From assembly GCA_003599475.1 (NCBI GenBank), contig QZKK01000213.1:1-30958 (forward strand): a DNA stretch of 30,958 nt, in the 5' to 3' direction. This DNA is from Desulfobacteraceae bacterium. Lineage in GTDB: Bacteria; Desulfobacterota; Desulfobacteria; Desulfobacterales; SURF-15. A program made the translations under genes and the position numbers. Under the pieces are notes generated by a model. It made no database searches. It was not told where the DNA came from and saw only the letters and a list, made by a program, of their open reading frames with translations. Shown piece after piece: positions 15,899-23,780 of this stretch (positions within the stretch are counted from its first letter, which is position 1; the number at the start of each line of letters is the position of its first letter).

Positions 15899-17149
15899 CT
15901 ACATTATCTCCACCGCACAAGCCATCGAAACCCCTCCTCCACCGCAGAGCGCGGCCAGCCCGACCGTTTTTTGCCTCTTTTTCATGGCGTGGATCAGAGT
16001 CACCAGGATTCTGGCTCCGGTCGCTCCGATCGGATGACCCAGTCCGATGCCGGACCCGTTGACGTTTGTAATCTCACGATTGAGGCCGAGTTCCCGTTCG
16101 CAGCCGATATATTGGGCGGCAAACGCCTCGTTTAGTTCGATCAATTCGAAATCGGAGATCCGAAGGCCGCCGGTTTCAAGGAGGCTTCTCACCGCAGGTA
16201 CCGGACTCAAGCCCATGACAGACGGATGGCAGCCGCCTCTTCCCACGGCCAGGATGCGGGCTATGGGGGATATGCCGAGTGCTTTCGCCTTTTCAGCCGA
16301 CATGAGGACGAGACCTGCGGAGCCGTCGTTGATACCGCTCGAGTTGCCGGCCGTCACCTTGCCGATTTCGGGGACAAATGCCGGAGGGAGTTTCTGCAGC
16401 TTTTCCAGAGTCAACCCCGGCCGGAAGTGCTCGTCGGTATCGAAGACCAGTGGCTCGGCCTTTTTCCGGGGGATCTCGATCGTTACGATTTCGTCCCTGA
16501 ATGCTCCCTCCCGGGTCGCTCTCTCGACGTTGTTGTTGCTCCTCAACGCCACCCGATCCATTTCTTCGCGGCTGATGCTCAGATGTTGTGCGACAAACTC
16601 TGCCGTATGCCCCATGATGTAAGGCTTTCCCCGGAAAAAGCTCAGCGGGGGGCAATCCGCATCGACCGGCCCCTGTTCCGGGTGGGGAATGAGATGTGAG
16701 CCGCAATGGAGCGACTGCATCATGCGGTCGACAAACACCTGATCCTGCAGGCGGCAGCCCCACCGGGCGGATGGGACCATATAAGCGACTCCGGACATGT
16801 GCTCGACGCCGCCGGCGAGAATGATATCGGCCATCGATGCCCGGATCATGGCCATACCGGAGATCACCGCTTCCATCCCCGAAATGCATACCCGGTTGAC
16901 TGTGACCGCCGTGACCCGTTCCGGAATTCCTGCCAGCAGCGCAGCCACGCGTGCGACATTGAGGCTGTCGGAAGGCTCCAGACAGCATCCATAGCGGACG
17001 TCGTCGATGAGCGCCGGATCGATACCGGCTCTCTGAACGGCAGCTTTCATCGTTGCGGCGGCGATGATTGCCGCGTGAGATTCTTTGAGGCTCCCCCCAA
17101 ACGTGCCGATGGCAGTCCGGCAGGCGGAGGCGATGACGACATCTTTCAT
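15899..17149 (-). CDS. Thiolase (acetyl-CoA C-acetyltransferase-like)
   Basis: A 416-aa cytoplasmic thiolase, either condensing two acetyl-CoA or cleaving 3-ketoacyl-CoA. The N-terminus VVIASACRTAIGTFGGSLK is typical. The acyl-accepting Cys is C88 in NRVCISGMEA, the catalytic His is in GLGHPIGATGARI, and the second Cys is in AALCGGGGVSMACAVEI. NEAFAAQY and GNSSGINDGSAGLVLMS are also in place. Length and motifs fit AtoB/ThlA/PhaA better than long-chain FadA, but chain-length preference cannot be fixed from sequence. The ATG at 17149 has AAGGAA about 9 nt upstream; the frame is open to 17197. No beta-oxidation partner genes lie nearby, and the upstream spacer holds heptad repeats. Confidence 0.92.
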   Translation of the reverse strand: MKDVVIASACRTAIGTFGGSLKESHAAIIAAATMKAAVQRAGIDPALIDDVRYGCCLEPSDSLNVARVAALLAGIPERVTAVTVNRVCISGMEAVISGMAMIRASMADIILAGGVEHMSGVAYMVPSARWGCRLQDQVFVDRMMQSLHCGSHLIPHPEQGPVDADCPPLSFFRGKPYIMGHTAEFVAQHLSISREEMDRVALRSNNNVERATREGAFRDEIVTIEIPRKKAEPLVFDTDEHFRPGLTLEKLQKLPPAFVPEIGKVTAGNSSGINDGSAGLVLMSAEKAKALGISPIARILAVGRGGCHPSVMGLSPVPAVRSLLETGGLRISDFELIELNEAFAAQYIGCERELGLNREITNVNGSGIGLGHPIGATGARILVTLIHAMKKRQKTVGLAALCGGGGVSMACAVEIM

Positions 17150-17179
17150 GAAATGATTCCTTACGACACAAAAAGAGGA

Positions 17180-17224
17180 ACGTCCAACATCGAACATCGA
17201 ACGTCCAATCCCGCCAAGGCGGGA
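17180..17224. repeat. Heptad repeats plus GC hairpin
   Basis: Four perfectly abutting 7-nt units (ACGTCCA, ACATCGA, ACATCGA, ACGTCCA; 17180-17207), arranged symmetrically, then the palindrome TCCCGCC-AA-GGCGGGA (17209-17224). They are upstream of the minus-strand thiolase start and downstream of the next minus-strand gene, so the hairpin could end that gene's transcript, though no U-tract follows. Confidence 0.75.
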
Positions 17225-17305
17225 AATACTGGAAATAAAGGAATAAGATCGATCTTAGTTTCTATTTTCGATCAAACTGGGCGCTTGGGCGGTCAGCGGC
17301 TGAGC

Positions 17306-17803
17306 TTAAATTTCAGCGGCAAGCTGAAAGGGGGTTCCGCAAACCTTCCATTGACCGTTCTCCTTGGCGACGCTTAAAACCTCTTCGACGCGACTCGCCT
17401 TGGTCAAGCCGAATATTTGTCCGACTGCGGCATACAGGGGATTCATTGCGAACCGTTTCTTTCCCGTCAGCCGGATTTCGGCTGTTTTACCGTCGTTTCG
17501 GAGCATTTTGGTTTTTACATCATAGAGCCTGCTTTTCATAAAATCGCGGCCGTATCCCTTCTCTTTGGCTTCCTTGGCGACCCGATCGAGGTAGCGGTCG
17601 ACGGTCTCGACATCGTTGACGGTCTTTTGCTCCTTGCAGAGCCAGTCCGCCATCGATGGATCGAGCATAAAGTAAGCCTTTGAGAAGGCGATCGCCGCAT
17701 CCTGGGGAGTTTTTCTTTGATCGGCGGCTATCAGAACGGCCTGCAAAAGGATTCCGACTGCAAGAGCCAGTGCAAGCGGTGTATACAGCTTATACCGCGA
17801 CAT
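17306..17803 (-). CDS. Hypothetical exported or membrane-anchored protein
   Basis: A 165-aa protein that I do not recognise. Residues 1-29 are a signal peptide or N-terminal anchor (MSRYKLY, then LALALAVGILLQAVLIA). The rest is a small alpha/beta domain: AAIAFSKAYFMLDPSMADWL, a charged helix RYLDRVAKEAKEKGYGRDF, then beta-rich MLRNDGKTAEIRLTGKKR and VLSVAKENGQWKVCG. The ending pattern of a strand with NGxWKVC is seen in NTF2-like/DUF4878-type secreted domains, which is only a suggestion. The start at 17803 is set by AAGGAGG (complement of 17813-17819) 9 nt upstream; the frame is open back to 17920. It is divergent from tmcD with a 329-nt gap, so a link to the Tmc complex is possible but unproven. 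Confidence 0.7.
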   Translation of the reverse strand: MSRYKLYTPLALALAVGILLQAVLIAADQRKTPQDAAIAFSKAYFMLDPSMADWLCKEQKTVNDVETVDRYLDRVAKEAKEKGYGRDFMKSRLYDVKTKMLRNDGKTAEIRLTGKKRFAMNPLYAAVGQIFGLTKASRVEEVLSVAKENGQWKVCGTPFQLAAEI

Positions 17804-18132
17804 AAAGCAAATTCCTCCTTTCGATGATCCGCCGTTGGGCCGGCATGCCAAGGAATCGTTTTGACTTTTCGGCGTTTCTTTACCATGGAATCCCATATTT
17901 AACAAGGCCTTAATCTCCAATTACGGTTGACCGAAACATGGATATGCTGTATTTTGAAACCTTTCGCCAGATCATGCTTTCCCACCGCGCTTGCGGCAGG
18001 CTTTGTTTCGTTCCAGGCAAGAGCGATCGGCGGCAACGGTCGGCAGAGGCAGAACAGCCGCCCGAGATCCTGAGTGAAGGGCTTCGCGCCAATAGGCTCG
18101 CGCCGGCTCGCATTTCAAGGGAGAGTAAGCCC
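17804..18132. other. Divergent spacer upstream of tmcDCBA
   Basis: A 329-nt spacer between a minus-strand gene and tmcD. It holds both ribosome sites (17813-17819 minus, 18117-18125 plus) and a candidate promoter at 17927-17955. The plus-strand frame of tmcD is open from 17938, but the first 65 codons look non-coding (rich in Arg, Ser and Pro, no resemblance to TmcD), so I leave them as leader. Confidence 0.55.
17927..17955 (+). promoter_or_regulatory. Sigma-70-type promoter candidate for tmcDCBA
   Basis: TTGACC (17927-17932), a 17-nt spacer, and TATTTT (17950-17955) give a fair match to the -35/-10 consensus, about 178 nt before the tmcD ATG. If used, the leader would be about 170 nt. Confidence 0.4.
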
Positions 18133-19398
18133 ATGCACAATATCAGAAGTTGGGACTGGACGGTCGGAAACAGGCTTGTCGCCGATACCGCAGAGTGGAA
18201 AAAGACCTGTCCGTATATCGAAGAGCCTTACGTGAGCCCTGACGGTGAAAAAATTGCAGCCATCTTCAGAGATGAAGAAGCCATGGCCTTCTGCGTGCGT
18301 GTAAACGGCGAAGCCTGGGAATCCACATTCGAAAAGATCTGGTACCTGCGTTTTACTCCGGACAACCGGGCCAGTGCAATCGTATCCGATACGGGGGAAT
18401 GGACGGTGGCAGTCGATGGGGTCCCATGGGAAAGCCGATTCGACTATGTCTGGAACACGATGTTCGGACCCGACGGACAGGACATCGTGGTTGCGGCCCA
18501 GCGCGGCGGAAGATACATGGCCGCCGCAAACGATCAGCCCTGGGATTCGGAGTTCCTGGCAATCGGCAGCCTGGCGGTGAGCCCGGACGGAAAACATGCC
18601 GCTGCCGCTGTCCAGACGGTCCCTTTTTCGGAAGGCGATATTTTCACCTATCAAGAAGGCTGTTTTACGGTCGCAATCGACGGAAAACCGTGGGACAAAA
18701 ATTTTGTAAACGTCTGGGACACGGCGTTCAGCCGCGACGGGCGCCACGTGGCGGCAGAAGTCAGAACCTCCCTTTATCATTACACGATTGCCGTCGACGG
18801 GACATGCTGGGAGGAAGTCTATCCGTCGGTGTGGCAGCCGCAGTTCAACCCCAGAACCGGCTCGGTTACGGCCCCGGTGAGGGTTGCCGGAAACTGGATG
18901 CTGGCCGGGGAAGGAAAGCCGGTCTGGGACCGGAAATTCGTCCAGCTTTGGCACCACATGTACAGCCCGGACGGAGAGAAGCTGGCGGCCATCGTATCGC
19001 CCAAATTCGGCCGGTGGACCGTAGCGGTGGAAGGTGACCCCTGGCCGATGACCTTCGGGGAACTGGTGACCGATGCCGTCTTCAGCCCGGATGGGTCCAG
19101 GGTCGCCTGCAACGGCAAAGAAGACGGGAAATGGTATGTCGCGGTCGACGGGAAACGCTGGGATCCGGGGTGCACCCGGGCCTGGGCCCCCGTTTTCAGT
19201 CCGGACAGCCGTCATGTCGCCGCCAAAGTCGACCGGAACGGGCGATACACCCTCCTGTTCGACGGCCGGCTCCACAAGGAATCGTATGAAGCACTCTGGG
19301 ATCCGATCTTCAGCCCTGAAGGGGACCGCGTCCTGGTTCGTTGTATCCGGGAGGAAGGAAAGTATTATCGCCATGTCATACCGGTCGAAGACATCTGA
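18133..19398 (+). CDS. tmcD: TmcD, Trp-rich repeat subunit of the Tmc redox complex
   Basis: A 421-aa protein recognisable as TmcD from its tryptophan-rich beta-repeat composition and from its neighbours. About ten units of roughly 40 aa repeat a pattern close to W-x6-FSPDG-xxVAA-x5-G-x-W-x-VAVDG-x-PW. Examples are SPDGEKIAAIFRD, SPDGKHAAAAVQT, SPDGEKLAAIVSP and SPDSRHVAAKVDR, and the VDG-x-PW part recurs as VDGVPWES, IDGKPWDK and VDGKRWDP. This suggests a beta-propeller. No signal peptide or membrane helix is visible, so it is probably on the cytoplasmic side. Its role in the complex is not known. The ATG at 18133 has AAGGGAGAG 7 nt upstream. It is the first gene here, while in Desulfovibrio tmcD is last. 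Confidence 0.85.
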   Translation: MHNIRSWDWTVGNRLVADTAEWKKTCPYIEEPYVSPDGEKIAAIFRDEEAMAFCVRVNGEAWESTFEKIWYLRFTPDNRASAIVSDTGEWTVAVDGVPWESRFDYVWNTMFGPDGQDIVVAAQRGGRYMAAANDQPWDSEFLAIGSLAVSPDGKHAAAAVQTVPFSEGDIFTYQEGCFTVAIDGKPWDKNFVNVWDTAFSRDGRHVAAEVRTSLYHYTIAVDGTCWEEVYPSVWQPQFNPRTGSVTAPVRVAGNWMLAGEGKPVWDRKFVQLWHHMYSPDGEKLAAIVSPKFGRWTVAVEGDPWPMTFGELVTDAVFSPDGSRVACNGKEDGKWYVAVDGKRWDPGCTRAWAPVFSPDSRHVAAKVDRNGRYTLLFDGRLHKESYEALWDPIFSPEGDRVLVRCIREEGKYYRHVIPVEDI

Positions 19399-19421
19399 TC
19401 ATAAGAAGCGGGAGCGTGACG

Positions 19422-20081
19422 ATGCATACAGCCTATAGTCTGTTGAGCGGCCCTTTGGCATGGGTTTCCTTTATTCTTTTTATCGGAGGCAGCATCTACC
19501 GGCTGGTCTCGATGGCCTGGCTGGCCAAAAAGAAGGATCCGATGGTGTATGCCTACTGGAGCCCCTACTATGCCCTCCGTTCGATTCTCCACTGGATCGT
19601 TCCTTTCGGGTCCGTAAATTGGCGCAAGAGGCCGGTATTGACCGTTGTCACCTTCGCATTCCACATCAGTCTGATCGTTGTTCCCTTGTTCCTGTTTTCG
19701 CATGTGATCCTGTGGAAGCAGTCCTGGGATGCAAGCTGGTGGTTTCTTCCTCAATTTGCGGTGGATCTGATGACCCTTGTCGTCATCGCCGGGTGTGCCT
19801 TTTTCCTGGTCCGCCGCTTGGTTCTGCCGGAGGTCAAGTTTCTGACCACGGCATCGGACTTTTTGCTTCTGGCCGTTGTGGCCGCCCCTTTTATCACCGG
19901 GTTCTGGTCCTATCATCAATGGATCGGCTTCCGGTTCATGGCGGTTGCCCATATCGCAGCCGGCGAGCTCATGCTGGCGGTCATCCCGTTTACACGGCTC
20001 AGCCACATGCTGTTTTTCCCCTTCACGCGGGGATACATGGGTTCCGAGTTCGGTGCGGTCCGTCATGCAAAAGACTGGTAG
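19422..20081 (+). CDS. tmcC: TmcC, membrane cytochrome b subunit of the Tmc complex
   Basis: A 219-aa integral membrane protein with about five helices, resembling the NarI/DsrM-type cytochrome b family; in Tmc it links the periplasmic cytochrome to the cytoplasmic iron-sulfur subunit, probably through two hemes b and the quinone pool. Candidate heme ligands are H81 and H94 (helices around FAFHISLIVVPLFLFSH), H177 (AVAHIAAGE) and H195 (TRLSHML). The N-terminus holds IYRLVSMAWLAKKKDP and a conserved-looking SILHWIVPFG segment. Start ATG 19422 is preceded by GGGAG, 7 nt away; the frame opens earlier inside tmcD. It follows tmcD by 23 nt and precedes tmcB by 70 nt, the latter gap containing heptad repeats. 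Confidence 0.9.
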   Translation: MHTAYSLLSGPLAWVSFILFIGGSIYRLVSMAWLAKKKDPMVYAYWSPYYALRSILHWIVPFGSVNWRKRPVLTVVTFAFHISLIVVPLFLFSHVILWKQSWDASWWFLPQFAVDLMTLVVIAGCAFFLVRRLVLPEVKFLTTASDFLLLAVVAAPFITGFWSYHQWIGFRFMAVAHIAAGELMLAVIPFTRLSHMLFFPFTRGYMGSEFGAVRHAKDW

Positions 20082-20100
20082 GGGAAAGGGACAGGCCGGG

Positions 20101-20128
20101 CTGAACACCGAACGCTGAACACTGAAAC
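20101..20128. repeat. Heptad repeats CTGAACA between tmcC and tmcB
   Basis: Four abutting 7-nt units (CTGAACA, CCGAACG, CTGAACA, CTGAAAC). The first 21 nt are the reverse complement of 5171-5191 with one mismatch. They lie inside an operon, 12 nt before the tmcB ribosome site. Confidence 0.8.
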
Positions 20129-20151
20129 CTTTTGTTCGCAAGGAGGATATC

Positions 20152-21492
20152 ATGGCCGAATCGGAGGCTGCATCCAAAGAAAAAGCGGTTGACGTCGGCA
20201 TCGAGAAGGGTGTCGCAAAGCTGACTCCGGAAAAGATCCAGCAGGTCGTAAACAAGGTGTTGAAAGGAGAGACCGGGGCCAGGCTGAAGGCCTATGTGGA
20301 AACCTGCGTGCATTGCGGACTTTGCAGCGAGGCATGCCATTACTACCTTTCCCATGACGGCGATCCCCACTTTTCTCCTGCCGGAAAGGTCAAACAGACG
20401 ATCCGGGAGCTGGTAAGAAAGAAAGGGAAAGTCTCCCCCGATTTTATCAAAAGAGCCTGCGAGATCGCATACACGGAATGCAACCTCTGCCGCCGGTGCG
20501 CCATGTACTGCCCGTTCGGTATCGATGTGGCCTATCTGATATTGATCATGCGGAGAATCTGCCACCTGTTGGGGGTTGTTCCGCAGTATATTCAGGATAC
20601 TGCCCACAGCCACGCCGCAACGATGAACCAGATGTGGATCAGAGAGGATGAATGGATCGATACGCTTCAGTGGCAGGAGGAGGAGGCAAGGGATGAAGTT
20701 CCGAATCTGCGGATTCCGATCGAGAAGGAAGGCGCAGATGTATTTTATTCCGTGATCGGCCCTGAGCCGAAGTTCCGAGCCGGCCTCATCTATCAGGCGG
20801 CGGTCATCATGAACGTTGCGGGAATCGACTGGACCATGCCCGCCGCCCCCGGCTGGGACAACAGCGATATGTGCATGTTTACCGGCGACAACGAGATGAT
20901 GGGCCGGCTCAAGCGAGTGCATTACGAGAGCGCGGTGCGCCTGCGCTGCAATCGCATCGTCATGGGTGAGTGCGGCCATGCCTTTCGGTCCGTATACGAT
21001 GTAGGCAATCGCTCGCTGGGCTGGAAAATGGGCCCCATTCCGGTCGTCCACGCCATCGAATTCTATCACGATCTGATCACCCAGGGGCGAATCCGGATCG
21101 GAAAAAAGTACGAGCCGACCGTCACCTTTCACGACCCGTGCAACACCATTCGGGGAGCAGGACTTCATGAGAAGGCAAGGGAGGTCATACGGGCAACCTG
21201 CAGGGAATTCATCGAAATGGAGCCCAATCGAGAGCACAACTACTGCTGCGGGGCCGGAGGGGGGGTGATCAACTGCGGGCCGCCCCATAAGATGACCCGG
21301 ATCCACGGAAACCGCGTAAAAGCCGAACAGTTGTCTACCGTAAAGTCCAAAGGCGCCAAGGTCGTCATCGCTCCCTGTCACAACTGCCACGGAGGCCTGG
21401 AAGACATCATCCACCATCACAATCTTGAGATGGAGCTGAAGTTTCTTGGCGATATCCTCTATGCAGTCATGGAAAAGCCGACTCCAAAATAG
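20152..21492 (+). CDS. tmcB: TmcB, HdrD-like iron-sulfur subunit of the Tmc complex
   Basis: A 446-aa cytoplasmic iron-sulfur protein related to HdrD and HmeD/DsrK. Two ferredoxin-type [4Fe-4S] motifs are complete: C52, C55, C58, C62 (CVHCGLCSEAC) and C110, C113, C116, C120 (CNLCRRCAMYCPFG). The C-terminal CCG domain is complete, with HDPCNTIRG, C365-C366 in YCCGAGGGV and APCHNCHGG. The region before it (about 200-285) fits a first CCG domain but keeps only isolated Cys (DMCMFTGD, MGECGHAF), so one catalytic-type cluster is expected. It probably exchanges electrons with a cytoplasmic thiol/disulfide partner or the sulfate pathway. AAGGAGG (20140-20146) lies 5 nt before the ATG. Confidence 0.92.
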   Translation: MAESEAASKEKAVDVGIEKGVAKLTPEKIQQVVNKVLKGETGARLKAYVETCVHCGLCSEACHYYLSHDGDPHFSPAGKVKQTIRELVRKKGKVSPDFIKRACEIAYTECNLCRRCAMYCPFGIDVAYLILIMRRICHLLGVVPQYIQDTAHSHAATMNQMWIREDEWIDTLQWQEEEARDEVPNLRIPIEKEGADVFYSVIGPEPKFRAGLIYQAAVIMNVAGIDWTMPAAPGWDNSDMCMFTGDNEMMGRLKRVHYESAVRLRCNRIVMGECGHAFRSVYDVGNRSLGWKMGPIPVVHAIEFYHDLITQGRIRIGKKYEPTVTFHDPCNTIRGAGLHEKAREVIRATCREFIEMEPNREHNYCCGAGGGVINCGPPHKMTRIHGNRVKAEQLSTVKSKGAKVVIAPCHNCHGGLEDIIHHHNLEMELKFLGDILYAVMEKPTPK

Positions 21493-21550
21493 CGTCGCCA
21501 ACGCATGGAGGGATCAGGCAAGCGGGATATCGGCAAAGGAAGGAGAGTGG

Positions 21551-21949
21551 ATGGAAAGAAAAGACAAGATCAGTGTCCGGGTGCTCGTTCCAATTTTTGC
21601 CCTGTGCGTTCTCATGGCCTTTTCTCCCGCTTCTGCTCAGGAAGACGTCACCACCGTCGAAGACAGTGCGTTCGGCAGCCGGATGCGGCCGCCGGTCCCC
21701 TTTGCCCACGATGCGCACAATGAAGCAGCGGCAATCGATGACTGCAGCGTCTGTCACCATGTATACAAAGACAAAAAGAGGGTCGAGGGGGAAGAGTCGG
21801 TGGGCTCCGAATGCTCCGAATGCCACCTTTCAAAGGAAGAGGGGTATCCCTTCGATCTGGTCAAGGCGTATCATTTGATGTGCAAGGAGTGCCACCTTCA
21901 AAAGAAGGCGGGGCCGATACTCTGCGCCGAATGCCACCCGAAGAATTGA
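21551..21949 (+). CDS. tmcA: TmcA, periplasmic tetraheme cytochrome c3
   Basis: A 132-aa exported class III cytochrome c. The signal peptide covers about residues 1-30 (MERKDKISVR, hydrophobic core, cleavage near ASAQ-ED). Four CxxCH heme-attachment motifs are present: C65-C68-H69, C88-C91-H92, C111-C114-H115 and C125-C128-H129. The four remaining His of the mature protein are H53, H56, H70 and H108, giving exactly eight His for four bis-His hemes, as in cytochrome c3. All four sites are CxxCH; many Desulfovibrio c3 proteins have two with a longer CxxxxCH spacing. It would take electrons from periplasmic hydrogenase or formate dehydrogenase and pass them to TmcC. AAGGAAGGAGAG precedes ATG 21551; the frame is open to 21446 within tmcB. 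Confidence 0.93.
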   Translation: MERKDKISVRVLVPIFALCVLMAFSPASAQEDVTTVEDSAFGSRMRPPVPFAHDAHNEAAAIDDCSVCHHVYKDKKRVEGEESVGSECSECHLSKEEGYPFDLVKAYHLMCKECHLQKKAGPILCAECHPKN

Positions 21950-22016
21950 GTTCTTCGCAAGCCCAAATCCATCTTCCCGCAATGCCGGGCGGAACGGTAG
22001 AAGCGGCTTTTGTTTC

Positions 22017-22045
22017 TTGACAAACATCTGCCTTTTTGCCATACC
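22017..22045 (+). promoter_or_regulatory. Possible promoter of the Wsp-like chemosensory operon
   Basis: A perfect TTGACA (22017-22022) is followed after 17 nt by CATACC (22040-22045), a poor -10 with three matches. It lies about 75 nt before the preferred GTG start of the first receptor, in the 170-nt gap after tmcA. Confidence 0.3.
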
Positions 22046-22119
22046 CTGCCTTCCAGGAACCAGGTTCTAATCTCTTATTCTCTATCTCTTTTCTCTATCG
22101 ACTCAGCAAGGGGGTCCTC

Positions 22120-23778
22120 GTGACAAACGTGATGAGCAGATTGAAGATCAAATATAAATTATGGATCATTGTCGGTATTTCCCTGCTCAGCCTGATTCTG
22201 ATGGAACTCATATTCCTGGTCTCCTTGAGGAGTGACCTCTTGGAGGAGAAGAGGATCCGGACAAAAAACGTGGTCGAGGCGGCTTACGGCAACCTCAAAT
22301 ACTTTCACGGCATGGCAAAAGAGGGGAAGATCACGGAGGAAGAGGCGCAATCAAAGGCGAAAGAGATCGTAAAATCACTCCGGTACGAGGGGGAAGAGTA
22401 TTTCTGGATCAATGACATGAAAGCCTTCATGATTTCGCACCCCTATTTCGAGCTCGAAGGAAAGGATCAGTCCGGCCTGACGGATGTAAAAGGCAAAAGG
22501 ATCATCGTCGAATTCGTAGAGAAGGTACGAGGTCAACGAGAAGGCTTTGTCGACTATTTCTGGAAGAGGCCCGGATCGGAGGCGCAAATCCCAAAGATTG
22601 CCTACGTCAAGGGATTCGAACCGTGGGGATGGGTGGTCGGCTCCGGGACCTATGTGGATGACGTGGAGCGGGCCTTCCGGTCCAAAGCGGTGAAGCTGGG
22701 GTTGATCACGGTGTTGCTGACATTTGTGGTTGCCGGGATTTCCCTGATGATTGCAAGGAGCATCACCCATCCGCTGGCCGTCATCAAAGAAGGCATGCAG
22801 CATGTCGCCGACGGGGACCTCCGGGTAGAACGAGCCGAGGATAAAACCCGCATGCAGGCAGAAGGCACAGACGAGATGGTCCAGCTTTTCAGCGCGCTCC
22901 ACTACATGAGAAAGAGCCTCGATTCCCTGGTCGGGCAGGTGCAGCGTTCCGGCATTCAGGTAACCTCCTCCACAACGGAGATCGCGGCATCGGCCAGACA
23001 GCTCGAGGCCACGGTTGCCGAGCAGGCCGCATCCATACGGGAAGTGACGGCAACGGCAAAGGAGATCTCGACTACGTCCGAGGGTCTGATGCAGACCATG
23101 GTGGGGGTGAGTGAAACCGCTTCACAGACCGCCGGCATGGGTGAAGAAGGCAGATCCAAACTGGGCCGCATGCAGGCATCGATGAACGAGTTCATTACGG
23201 CCACCAATTACATCTCTTCGAAGCTTGGCGTGATAAACGAAAAGGCGAATAAGATTTCCGGTATCGTCACCACCATCGACAAGATCTCGGATCAGACAAA
23301 CATCCTGTCCCTCAATGCGGCTATCGAAGCCGAAAAGGCGGGGGAATACGGCAAAGGCTTCTCCGTCGTGGCAAGGGAGATTACCCGCCTTTCCGACCAG
23401 ACGGCGGTTGCGACCAAAGATATCGAATACATGGTCAAGGAGATGCAGTCTTCCGTCTCGTCGGGAGTGATGGAAATGGATAAGTTTGCCGAAAGCGTGT
23501 GTCGGGGAGTCGAGGAAGTTGCCGCCATCGGAAACCAGCTCGGGGATATCATCGACCGGGTAAGAAGGCTTGGCTCGCAGTTCGAAACCGTCACGCAAGG
23601 GATGCACATGCAGGTGGAAGGGGCTCAGCAGATCAGCGAAGCGATGAGCCAACTGTCGACGGCTGCGGAGCAGACAAAGGATTCCCTGTCCGAGTACAAA
23701 CAGGTAACCGAGCAGCTCAATTTAGCGGTACAAACCCTGCAGATCGAAGTCTCCCGCTTCAGATTGGATCGTGGGTGA
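22120..23778 (+). CDS. Chemoreceptor with sCache_2 sensor domain (WspA-like signalling tip)
   Basis: A 552-aa membrane chemoreceptor. TM1 is about residues 14-36, then a single periplasmic Cache domain (sCache_2 type, about 55-185) with the hallmark EEYFWINDM, then [26 protein letters not shown] and [19 protein letters not shown]2 is about 193-215, followed by HAMP ([20 protein letters not shown]) and the signalling domain. The tip reads [19 protein letters not shown], the EAEKAGE form found in Wsp-type receptors. sCache_2 domains often bind small carboxylates; the ligand here is unknown. GTG 22120 has AAGGGGG at 22108-22114; ATG 22132 is the alternative. The next receptor starts within a few nt of its stop, so they are coupled. 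Confidence 0.88.
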   Translation: MTNVMSRLKIKYKLWIIVGISLLSLILMELIFLVSLRSDLLEEKRIRTKNVVEAAYGNLKYFHGMAKEGKITEEEAQSKAKEIVKSLRYEGEEYFWINDMKAFMISHPYFELEGKDQSGLTDVKGKRIIVEFVEKVRGQREGFVDYFWKRPGSEAQIPKIAYVKGFEPWGWVVGSGTYVDDVERAFRSKAVKLGLITVLLTFVVAGISLMIARSITHPLAVIKEGMQHVADGDLRVERAEDKTRMQAEGTDEMVQLFSALHYMRKSLDSLVGQVQRSGIQVTSSTTEIAASARQLEATVAEQAASIREVTATAKEISTTSEGLMQTMVGVSETASQTAGMGEEGRSKLGRMQASMNEFITATNYISSKLGVINEKANKISGIVTTIDKISDQTNILSLNAAIEAEKAGEYGKGFSVVAREITRLSDQTAVATKDIEYMVKEMQSSVSSGVMEMDKFAESVCRGVEEVAAIGNQLGDIIDRVRRLGSQFETVTQGMHMQVEGAQQISEAMSQLSTAAEQTKDSLSEYKQVTEQLNLAVQTLQIEVSRFRLDRG

Positions 23779-23780
23779 AT

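Noticed and set aside
17180..17207. CRISPR-like array
   Set aside because: Units are 7 nt, directly abutting, without spacers and without cas genes in the window.
17938..18132. N-terminal extension of tmcD by 65 codons
   Set aside because: The extension lacks TmcD-like repeat character and a ribosome site, while ATG 18133 has a good one.
23499..23780. 94-codon upstream extension of the second receptor
   Set aside because: It overlaps the signalling domain of the first receptor in another frame; the real N-terminus is the charged start plus TM1 at 23781.
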